Assembly (NCBI GenBank): GCA_907165065.1
Contig: OU015525.1
Coordinates: forward strand, 42,266,037-42,330,036
Origin: Caprimulgus europaeus
Lineage: Eukaryota > Chordata > Aves > Caprimulgiformes > Caprimulgidae
Length of the DNA stretch: 64,000 nucleotides
Direction of reading: 5' to 3'
Positions 23,701 to 35,700 of this stretch are shown here, piece by piece. How positions within the stretch are numbered: the stretch's first letter is position 1; the number at the start of each line of letters is the position of its first letter. Under the pieces are notes generated by a model that was given only the letters and a program-made list of their open reading frames with translations, did no database searches and was not told the DNA's origin. Position numbers and translations under genes: made by a program.

Positions 23701-26700
23701 ATGTTCCTCTAAGGTAACGCAGCCAACAGCCCAGCTGAACTGTCTACACCAGTGTATGAAGCATGGGCAACAAACAGGCAGAGTTGGAAGCCACCCTGCT
23801 GCTAGAAAGCTATGACCTGGTTGCCATTACTGAAACTTGGTGGAGCAAATCCCATAACTGGAGTATGTCCATCAATGGCTACAGGCTGTTCAGAAGGAAC
23901 AGGTGAGGAAGGAGGGGTGAAGGTGTTGCCCTCTGCATCAAGAAATGGATAAAGTGTGAAGAGCTGTCTCTGAAGAATAATCATGAGCAAGCTGAAAGCT
24001 TATGGGTAAGAGTTGGAGACCGAGATAACAAGAGGAACCTTGTGGTTGGTGTCTACTACAGGCTGCTTGGTCAAGGTGAGCTTATTGATGAAGCCTTCTT
24101 ACTCCAGCTACAGGTGGTATTGTGCTCACAGGCTATTGTCCTGCTGGGGGACTTCAACCACCCTGACATCTACTGGAACAGTAGCACAGTGAGCTGTAGG
24201 CAATCCAGGAGACTCCTGGAGTGCAAGGAGGATAGCTTCTTAAGCCAGATGATAAACAGCCCTACCAGAGGGGATGCAGTACTGGACTGGATGGTCACCA
24301 ATGCAAGTGAGCCGATCTGTGATGACAAGATTGTAGGCAGGCTGGGCTGCAGTGATCATGCACAGGAGTTCACAGTCCTGAGGGATATGGGTCTGGCCAA
24401 GAGTAATGTTGGGACCATGAATTTTAGGAAAGCAAACTTGGAGCTCTTCATTAGTCAGTAGGACCCCCTGGGAAACTGACCTCAGGGACAAGGGAGCAGA
24501 ACAGAGCTGGCAGATGTTTAAGGATGCTTTCCATAGTGTGTAAGAGCTTTTGTAGCAGGTGTAAGAAATCAGGCAAGGAAGGCAAGAGACAAGCATGACT
24601 GAGTTGAGACCTGCAGGTCAAACTAACGGAAATGCACAGGCAGTGGAAGCAGGGGCAGGTATCCTGGGAAGAGTATAGGGATGCTGCCCGGTTGTGTAGG
24701 GATGGGGTCAGGAAGACCAAGGCATGGATAGAGCTGAACTTGTCAGAGGATGCAAAGAGTAACAATAAGGGCTTCTGCAGGTGTGTTGTCCAGAAAAGGA
24801 AGGTCAAAGAAAGTATACTACCACCTTATGAGCAAGACTGGCAAACTGGTAACAACAGATGAGGAGAAGGCTGAGGTATGCAATGACTTCTTTTCCTCAG
24901 TCTTCTCTGGTAATCTATCTTTCCACACCTCTTGAGTAGATGGACCACAGGGCAGGGACTTGGGGGAGCAATAGGACAAGGTGAAATGGTTTTAAACTAG
25001 AAGAGGGTAGATCTAGATTTGATATAAGGAAAAAACTTTTTACCATGAGGGTGGTGAAACACTGGAAAAGGTTGCCCAGAGAGGTGGGAGATGCCCCATC
25101 CCTGGAAACTTGCAAGGTCAGGCTGGAGGGGGCTCTGAGCAACCTGATCTAGTTGAAGATGTCCCTGCTCACTGCAGGGGGTCGGACTAGATGACCTTGA
25201 AAGGTCACTTCCAACCCAAACCATTCTGTGATTCTAAAATAGAAAAGATGAAAGAATGTAATGCATGGATACACAGACGGGGTAAAATCACAGCCTGAGC
25301 ATAGAAATGGAAGTATTTCAGTATTCTGTGTGCAGCTGTGTGTGCCAGGCTGCTGGATTTTGTTAGGCTAACAGCCCTCAGTCGTATATGTAGCCATAAA
25401 AGAGTGAATAGTATTACAGCGTGCAACACCGTTTGCTACCGAGCTGTGAGCTCTTCTAACTTGCTGAGAAATGTGTATTCACTGGAGTGCTGCATGGATC
25501 CCAAAGCAGAACTGATGCAGATATGTTCCAGGATAATTAAGTTGGGGTAGGAGGGCTGTCTGTGTGTTTGTAGCTGTTTTATTTGCACAGTGTGTGAGAG
25601 TGAATACCTACTCAGGGAAATGACTGTTCTGTATGTTCAGACTCAGTTTTTACATGAAGATCTGAATCTCTGATGAGAGACACAGAATAAATTAATTTTT
25701 ATTTTAAATTCTGTTTATTGTCTCTTCTCTTTTCATATCATATTGTTTAACTTCTTTACTCCATTAAATGTTTAAAAGATTTGACCTTGTATTATGTACA
25801 TGATCTATCATAAGACTTTCAAGATGGCAAAGAAAAAGCCTTGTAGGAAAAAAAGCCCAACATTTTCTCAGCAGCATATTTGAGTAGTACTAAAGATAAT
25901 GCCAGAAGTTGAGCAAGAAGAGAGAAAAAACCAACCACTTCTATTGTACCTTGGGATCTTTCTGTTGCTGTAGTGGGAAGGACAATGTGTTGACCAAAAC
26001 TAATTTTTGAACTGCAGCCCATCTTATGTGTTAAGTGCACAGAAAATGCATGCTTTTAACCATTAAAAGCTGTTTAATGATTCCATCTTTGTAACTGTTC
26101 ATATAGGAGTTTGAATGAAAACAAAATTCAGTGGTGCCTCTCTCAGCATTTTCCTGATGGGAAAGTTTTGGTCTTGCTATTCTTTTCTTAGCACAGATTA
26201 CTGTGCTGAGCTTTTAATGTAAAGAAGAAAAAAATAAAATGAAAAGCTAAATGTTTGTATACTTGTTTTTCTAATGGTATTTTTTTGGTATAAATGTCCA
26301 TCTCATTATGATAAGCATGATGCTTACTGTGGCACGTGCATGGGAAAATATACAATTGTAATGACATCACTGCTGTTTGGAGTTAGAGAATGGGAGAGGT
26401 AAGAACCTGAGCTCAAGATTCCTTTTTTTTTTTTTTACAATGTCCTCTAGCAAGCTTCTTCAAGCTTAGTAATCAGTTTGCTGATTTATTTCCCAAAGTT
26501 TGTTCAGTGGAATAACAATTGTCTCTGTGGATGAAAGGGCTCTGGCAGTATAATCAAACAGAAGACAGCCTTCATTTATAGGTGCTGAAAGAAAGTATAT
26601 TCAAATGGCCCAAATGTGGAATGGGCCACTTGCATAATGCTTCTTTCCTATTCAAAACCCCTCTCTACTTATATTTTGCTTTCCACCTGTTCTTGTGAGT

Positions 26701-29700
26701 TGGTTTTTTTGATTTTGATTTTGGTTTTTTTGTTTGTTTGTTTGTTTGTTTAAATAGAGGGATATAAAGCATTATAAGGGTGAGCCTGTTTAACTCAGAA
26801 GTGCTACCGGAGAAATGTGTGTTGAAGTGTGCCAGTAAAGTCTAGTTTGGAAAACTGAATTTTAGCACTTATGACCCAATTCTTCTTGTAAGAAGTGATG
26901 TGTTCTTTTCACCTAGAGTTCCCAGTATGTACAGTGTGTTGCTGGATGTCTGCAGCTGATGCTCAGGGTCAATGAATATCGCTTTGCGTGGGTAGAAGCA
27001 GATGGAGTAAATTGGTGAGCATTCATTTTAATTTTTATGGATATATTTGCACTTACAATAGCATGTTCCCCAGTGACCTTTTTAGAATAGAACTCTCTTG
27101 CAAAGGACAGCTGCTCTGTTTGAGTACAAAAACTATTTGTTTTCAAATGTTAATACAGTCAAATAGACAAGTGAAACTTGCAGATAGAGGTACCAATGTT
27201 GAGGCTTTAATGCTACTTTACTCTTAATGAAGAACTGCTTAAATATCTGAAGGGGAATACAGCCATTTGTCTTTAGCTGAAGATGTTCTGTTTTTCATTT
27301 AATAGAACAAGGACTAATGAAATGAGTTTCTGCTAATCTTCATTGTCTTTCAGTTTGGAGTTTTTCAGTCTGAAAATACTAGTGAAAGAGATATATGTTC
27401 TAGAACTAAGCTATTTTTTTTTTTTCCCCCACATATGGTTTCAAGTAGATAATTCTTTTATCCAGATTCTCTTCATAAATAGCTCTGCATGAGGCTAGGA
27501 TGTTGTCACTCATCTTATTTAAACAGTGTCTGTCTATACATAACTTTTCTGTTGTGCATGCCCCTGTTGGGGATGGTGGCTATACCATTTGCAGTTGAAG
27601 AAAAAATACCCTTGTACTCTGAAATGGAGAACAGTCAGTTGCCAGTGAAGTGAAAGTTCAAAAGGTGTTCACGTGTGTCAAGATGACACTATTAAAACAA
27701 ACTTTTTCACCAAGGAAGCTGTTTAATAAACTATTAGAGCATTGCAATAACCCTGTGTTTCACAAAGTTTGAGTTTGTCTTGATTTTGATAGCAATGGTC
27801 TTGAAAGTAGTTTGTTTGCTTTTTAAATTGGATTACCTTTATGGAGTGGACTTGTAAAATGCTTATTAAATTTTTGAAACTTATACTGAACAAAGCTTCT
27901 GTATGGTTTCTTCTTTGAGTTCTTGTGATATTACTTCTTCTCTACTCTGCTCATGTAAGGCCCCACCTGGAGTACTGTGTCCAGTTCTGGAGCCCCCAAC
28001 ACAAGAGAGACATGGACCAGTTAGAACAAGTCTGGAGGAGGCCACAAGGATGATCCAAGGGCTGGAGCACCTCTCCTATGAGGACAGGCTGAGAGAGTTG
28101 GGGCTGTTCAGCCTGGAGAAGAGAAGGCTTAGGGGAGATCTTATAGCGGCCTTCCAGTACCTGAAGGGGCCTACAAGAAAGCTGGGGAGGGACTTTTTAC
28201 AAGGGCAGTTAGTGATAGAACAAGGGGAAATGGCTTTAAACTGGAAGAGGGTAGGTTTAGATTAGATACTAGGAAGAAATTATTTCCTGTGAGGGTGGTC
28301 AGACACTGGAACAGGTTGCCCAAGGAAGCTGTGGGTGCCCCCTCCCTGGAAGTGTTCAAGGCCAGGCTGGATGAGGCTTTGAGCAACCTGGTCTAGTGGA
28401 AGGTGTCCCTGCTCATGGCAGGGGAGTTGGAGCTAGATCGTGTTTAAGGTCCCTTCCAACCCAAACCATTCTATGATGCTTTATGTATCTGTGATGTGTT
28501 ATATCTGTAAGCCATCTTCTGAGAACTCGCTTGTTAAACTACGACTACTTCAGCTCATTTTGGACACTCCTGTGAAGAGATATAATTCAGGAAACAAATT
28601 CAATTTATGTAGGTTTATTCTGTCTATTTACTCCTTCTTTTTCTTAACTGTGAAGGAGTAGCTATGTGTTTCTCTGTTTCTTCTAAAGTGACAAATAATG
28701 CTCTGAACATGCCAGTAGAAAAATAGTTTTGGTGAACCTGAAGATGGATACAGTACCATATCAGTTCACATGGGAAAAGCTTCTTTATGGCTGTAAGGCT
28801 GAGGAGGAAATAACTGTATCTTTAAAATATGGCTTTCTGAACAAGCTGCTTGTACAGTGATAAATACTGCTGCAGGATACTGTGAAGCGTGTGTTGTATA
28901 CTCATCCTCAGCATCTCTTTCCAATAAGATCTTGTTAACCACTTTTTAAAATGTTTCAGAGTGGAGCAATGCACTCTATGCAGTTGTTATTTAAAAATCA
29001 AATGTGTACTATGTTAATTTTTTAGTATCATGGGAGTCTTGAGCAACAAGTGCGGCTTCCAGCTCCAGTATCAGATGATTTTCTGTGTGTGGCTGCTGGC
29101 ATTTAGTCCTCAAATGTGTGAATATCTCCGTCGGTATAATATTGTTCCAGTGCTGTCAGATATTCTTCAGGAATCTGTGAAAGAGAAAGTAACTAGAATC
29201 ATCCTTGCAGCATTTCGGGTAAGTGTCTGCTGACTAAAATTGCACTGTACTTCTTGCTCAAATGAGTAGGTCTCAGGTGTTGCTGATGCACAGTTGTTTC
29301 TGCTAGATGATATCAGTAAACTGGATTGAAAGCTTAATTTTCCCTCTTCCTTTTTGTGAGATGAGTTTTGCTACAGGTAATAGACATGCTATTACAGGTA
29401 ATAAATGTCTGCTATGCAGTGTTGTCTTAAAATAAGATTGACAAAAAACCTCCTATGTTAACACAGGCAATAGTGATTTCCCTTCTTTAGTTCAAGATTC
29501 TTTTTTTTCTATTGGTACTAGTGTAAAATGTTGTAGTTACTAATACCTGATAAATTTTGCCTTACAAAACTTTTTTTTTAAAACATGCATCTGTTTGTCC
29601 AACTGTCTGACTTGGAAATTATTTTTATTTGCTAGTAAAACAAAATCTTTTATTGGTGGCTCTGTCAAGATGAACAAGGATATCAGTGTAAGAGTTTGTG

Positions 29701-32700
29701 GTGGTGGTTTAAGACAGAGGCTAGCTCACACCCTTTCCTCCCCATCCCCGTCCCTTTGGTGGGATGAGGAGGAGGAAATATAAATGAACAAGGCTCATCA
29801 GTCAAGACGAGAGCAGTTTACTAGGACGGTAAGGAAAGAGGGAAACAACAACAAACAATAATAACAATACTAATGAAAGAATGTACAACACAAGTGATAC
29901 ATGGAACCAAGTGGCTGAACTTCGGTACTCCCACCCTGCTTACCTGTTTGGATCAGCTGCCCAGGGTCTGCCCTCCCAGTTCCCTGTGAACAATTAATTC
30001 TATCCTAACCCAAACCCAGGACGGTTATTAGTTGACTTACTGTGTCCATGTTACCTGAAAATCACTGGACCTATTTAGGATAATTTGGAATAACTAAGCA
30101 CCAAGACTTGCTGTGAGAGTACCAATTTGTGTTCACAGGTGCTCATTGTGCATGTGCACATAGTTTTACGTGCATGCTTCTCAAGTGTCTTGTATATAAT
30201 ACAGGAATGCTGTAACAATTTATAATCCTGTTTCAAAACAGGACTTGTGTCCTGAGTAGGAGATGTAGATCTTATAAACTATATGTTTTCCTGGGTACTG
30301 ACTGTGTTCCAGTAGTAAATGTTGCAAGTAAATTAGAATGGAAAAAGGGGAATTTTTATTTACTGACTTGCTGATTAACAATAACAAGCTGTGTGAAGAT
30401 GCTTGCTCTGTGACTTAAGTGGTCTCCCTATATAAAAATATCTACTAATTTGAAACATTTCTGGATAGATCATAAGAATATGCTGTTTATCCAGTTGAAG
30501 GAAATCAGTGGCGTGAGGTATTTAGTAGGATCTATTCTTACTATGTAGACCTCTGTAGGTGTTCTAGTGATCTTTATGATCTTAATGTTAGGATTAAGCA
30601 GGTATGTACAGCAAGGCATCTTGAGAAAAAAAAAAAAAAAGTTGAGAGGCTCAGCAGATTATATTCAACTTCTTCCAATTCTGAGGTCATAAAAAATAGG
30701 AGAAACAATTGGTGAGAATAGGTGAATTGTATAAAGGAATAGACTTGATTCCCTAAATCATGCCTACTGCCTGTGGGTTGCTGAAGTTATGCCATGAGTC
30801 TTGCATATGTCTTCTACTACTCTATTTCTCCTAATTTGACCTCTTTCACCTCTCTGGCAAGTTAATTGCATGAAGTATGTAATTACAATGTAATATTTTT
30901 CTGTAAATCAACAGCGATGGGGTACTTCTGTCTGCTTTGAATCAATTACTTTCTTTACCTATTAAAATGCTTTTTACATAATTTTTCATACTTTAACTCT
31001 CTTATGTCTATTTCCTACCTGTAACTCATTTTGTACCTTTAAGATTTTTTTTATCTTTAAGTAGTTTACTGGTCTATGATTCAGTCATGAGTCATGTGTT
31101 CCTGTTTGTACTTTCCTAGCATAACCTTTTAATTTCACTATAAAAAGCTTTAATATCTCACTATGGTATCAAATAAGTAATAATATTTGGAGTAGCTTCC
31201 ACATCTGCCTATAATTCTCTTAAGTAGGAGTTCTTTGGAAACTTTATCTACCTACTACTTGAACTTGTTGAATTTTATCTTTTAAGTTGCATTATTTGTT
31301 ATCTTGCTCTCATTAGCACTTTTAAGTAATTTAGCATTACTTTCTTTAAATTATCTTTTACTTCTCAAACTTCTCAATTTTCTTATTTAAATAGAAACAT
31401 GGGTTTTTTTGCACATTAAAGCTAATTGTTGGTGGCCATTAAAAGCAGTAATATGACTTACTTTCAATATGCAAGTTTTAACATTCATTGGTAGCGTTCT
31501 GCCTTACTAATTAGTGTGATGTCTGATATCTTAGAAACCTTAAGTGTAACGATTCTTTACCATGAATGAGAGTGATGCAGTGAAATTCCTTCTGTATGGT
31601 TTAATTTATTATTTCTGGTAGATGTTTAAGCTTATTTATATGAACACATGTTCTGTTTGTTAAGTATTTTGTCTTTTATACGGAATTCAAGTTTTCAGCT
31701 TTATCAAAAAGTGCAGGTGGTTAGCTCTGATTGAACAACATAATTTGAAGCTGATTAAATTAAGTAGAAATGGAATGAATAAATGCCACTGGAACTTGAC
31801 TGTTACATTCTGTGCTTGTAATGCCAATCTTACCAACAAGCTTCTGTTTGAATAAAAATTTCTAGTTGGAATATTCCCAAATTCAAAAGAAGCTGATCTA
31901 ATCCAGATGGTAGCTCTTGAGTTGGAAAGATGACTTCAGGGGGGTTTTTTAAATTATTTTTTTAGGCTTTCCTGCTTTATGCTATTATTGCACAGATAGC
32001 TAAAATGATAATCCCAGATCAAAGTAGTTATTTATGCCAGAAACTGTGAGATTTGAGGTATAAGCTTGGCCTTTTCCTTTGAATAGTCTTTACAGTCAGC
32101 CTGATTTTATGTGGAAAATTATCAAAGCAGGTGAATTAATACTTTCTAATATTGAAAGTAGCACACCATTTATGAGGAAAAATGTCTAAGTGACCTAAAC
32201 TTGAATGCAGTGGTGGTCATGGTTTTCTATACGTACAGTTGCATTACTTCTACCTTGCAAGGCAGAGTTGTGGTTTGGCTTGGGTTGTTTTTGTTTTTTG
32301 TTTTTTTTTTTTTTTTACATTCCTCTTCATCTGCTGCAGTGACCGATATGAATGCTTGTAGTACCCGTCAGAATTTTTTAAGAATACCACTTTGTTTCAA
32401 AATAGTCTGTTCTTAAAACAAACAAATAAATTTTTATCTCCCTAGAATTTGTTAGAGAAATCTACTGAGAGAGAAACTCGCCAAGAATATGCTCTTGCTA
32501 TGATTCAGTGTAAAGTTTTAAAGCAGCTAGAGAATTTGGATCAGCAGAAATATGATGATGAAGACATAAGTGAAGATATTAAATTTCTACTGGACAAGCT
32601 TGGTGAGAGTGTGCAAGACCTTAGGTATGCTTTCCAGTGTGAACTTTTTAAAAATGCAGTTACAGGAACATTGATAAACCTTTTTTCTGTTTTAAGGCTA

Positions 32701-35700
32701 AATAAGATACAGAATTATGATGTGTAAATGCTAGTTGATAAGGCAGAGTATTCAGAGGTGCTGGTTATATATAAAAGTTTTCTATTCTAAGAGAGTATTT
32801 ACAGGCTGAAGAGAAAATAGATCTTCACTTTTGGATATGTGACCTTTGGAACTGATAAATTTGTTAAAGGACTTCAGAGGGATCTTATAGGAGTTGCATT
32901 ATAGGCTGAAGACTACCTGACTAGAATATATTTTGCTGTCCAAATAACTCAAGTTTTTGCTAGTATTTACCTAGTTCTTGCTCTTGTGCATAAATTGAAC
33001 TGCGTTATTGTAGTTCATGTCAGAAGTTCAATTGGGTGAAAGGAGGGGACTGAGATCCTTGGTTGGGGAAATTAAAACCTAGAAAACAGGCAAAACAGTC
33101 AACTAATTTCCAAAATGCTGTAGTTGTGTCTTGAGTTTTTCCTTTTTTTTTTTTTTTCTTTCCTTTTTTTCTCTTTCAGGAATTATGTTTTGGGGTGGAT
33201 GGAGGAGTATGTTTGAAATAAATTTTTACTCTTGCTTTTAATGCCTTTCTTACTTTTAGAGTGTTGAACTCTGAGACAGGGAGCAGTTCTCATGCTCTGC
33301 AGAGAACTGACTTCCAAATGTGTCATAGTAAGTTGTGCTCCAGCTTTGTCTTGCTAGGGACAGGCTTGGGCGTGCGGTTCAAACTCTGGTCATAGAAGTT
33401 TAGCCAGTATTTCACTTAGGTCTTTTGTGTTACAGCTCCTTCGATGAGTACAGTTCTGAGCTCAAGTCAGGAAGACTGGAGTGGAGTCCTGTACACAAAT
33501 CTGAGAAGTTTTGGCGGGAGAATGCTGTAAGGCTAAACGAGAAGAATTATGAACTACTCAAGTAAGTTTTCAAGTCTCGAATCATATAATTTAATATTTT
33601 CTGTGTTTAACTGAACCTGTATCTAATACAAGCTTTACACTTCAACACAAAGTAATGTCTAGAAGGAAAGCAAGTCAGAACATCTTGCTATTTTTAGGAT
33701 GAGTCCTTGCTCATGTACTGTTTGTTTTGTTCAAAAGCAGAGTTGTTTATTTGCTTTTACTGGTGAATATGTATTGATGATGGTAGAGGGAATATCTCTA
33801 GCTTAAGTTGCATACAGCTTTGTGCTGTTGACTCTTTTAATGCTTTTGCTTGAAAAACAGTTATACTAATTGATATAATAAAAATGTGTTAACATACTTT
33901 AATCTTAGTTCTGTGTTGTCATCGATCTGAGTAATGAACTCTTTTTCTTGAAAACTTGAGGGTTGAAAGTTGTGATATTTATTGCTCCATGGAAAAAAAA
34001 TCTGACTTGCTGCATTACATTGCAGTCTGTCTGCATTGTCTTGAGACTGTGGACTGTGTTTGGTGTACGTAGATTGTTAGGTGAAGTGAAGCTGAAGCTC
34101 ATCTTCCCTTTGGATTCAAGGATTTTATTTACTGGCTTTTGACAATATGTACTCAAAAGATGTCTAGGTCTTAAATAGCTTGTAGTAGCTGTTAGCTGTT
34201 TAACTGCATTGTCATTAAGTGATAATACGTGGTGTTCCTGCTGTTCAATATTTGCCAGTAAGTGACAGACCTGACAGAAATCGTGAAGGTCAAGTGGAGC
34301 ACATGAGATATTAGAAGGCATGGCAAGAGCAAGCTGACCCTGAGTTGTATGTGTGTTTCAGTCTGCCCTGAAACATCACCAATTTATCAAGTATGATAAA
34401 TTTCTCCCTGAGGTCATATTTCTAAATAGGTAGGATTATAGACTTAAAAATTTTAGATGCTGCTGACTGCAACATGAAGTTGATTCTGAGGCTTAGTATC
34501 TTCTGTAGCAATTGCAATGTTTTGCTGTATTGATCTCTCCTGGTTCTGGGACTGTTAGATAAGTTTACTGTGCTTGTGCTGCCACAAAGACAGTAATCTA
34601 TAATAGTTCCTGTAAAAAGAAAAAACAAACAAAAAACCAAAACAAGAAACAAAACACACAAAAAGTATCCCCCACAAACCAAACAAACCCCAAAACAAAC
34701 ATACAAAAAAACCCCCATCACTCAGGAATGTAATGAGGAGATTCTTATACCTCAGAACTTCTCTTTTGTGTTGCAAGGCATTTGACAGACAATCCTTTCT
34801 TTGCTTCAAGCCACATCATTTTATTTTCCCTTATCTGCCAGCTTACTTGTTTTCTAACTCTAATAAACTTATTGCTAAACTTACTTTTTTTCCTGCCTTT
34901 ACCATTATTGACTTCTCAATCAAGTCTTTATTTTCTTCAACAATATTTTATGCATCTTCAGTGTCTTCCGATTAGCATTATGGTTCAAATTTGGGTTTCT
35001 ACTTCTTGCCCAAGGAGTTCTTTTAGGAGTTCTTTTAAAATGAAAAGTACTTAATCCTTCACTTTCTGGCCATTAGGGAGGCAATGGCTGTGGTAATTTA
35101 ATTTTACCAGAATGATTTTTTTTTTTTTAATTCCAATTGAATTTTTTACCTAACTAATTATTTCAACTTGTTACTAACTTTCTGTGATTAGAACACATTT
35201 GCTATCTCACTAAGTGTAGATTAATCTAATTTTCCAGTGATCTGTATGTTTAACTTTTTAAATGTCTTATTAGTGCCTAACCTTCATATCTGTGTCATTT
35301 TTTACCCCCTTCTCATTAATGGCTAGAGACCAGTATTACCTGTAGCTGTTTTCCACTACAAGTGATTGAACTACTTAATTAAAAAATGCAGGCAATATTA
35401 AGATTCGAGAAACTGTTTTCTGATTCTTACAACTCTGTATTTCTGTTCATGCTAACAAAATACCTAACCTATGAAACTGGAGTTTTTTACAAGGTATAGC
35501 TTTTATTGTCTCTGTCCCTGGGTTAGGACAGAACTGCCTTTTTAGACCACAACAGCTGACTGAACGAGTGATGTTTTTGAGATGAAGTTGATGGTCTTGA
35601 ACTAAGAGAAGTTCACGATTGCACAGGCGAAAGAACTCAGTGTGCTGCTTTGTTCTCAACTGCTAAGATGCCTTTTAATTTTTAAATGACTCTGTGTAAA

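Noticed and set aside
24042-24461. Endonuclease-like protein as a host gene
   Set aside because: Motifs ([13 protein letters not shown]) and the 3' tail identify CR1 ORF2. The frame is broken and RT is missing.
34422-34809. Hydrophobic, Cys/Phe/Leu-rich minus-strand frames resembling membrane peptides
   Set aside because: They are the complement of an A/C-rich low-complexity tract, so the hydrophobic residues come from T/G-rich codons.
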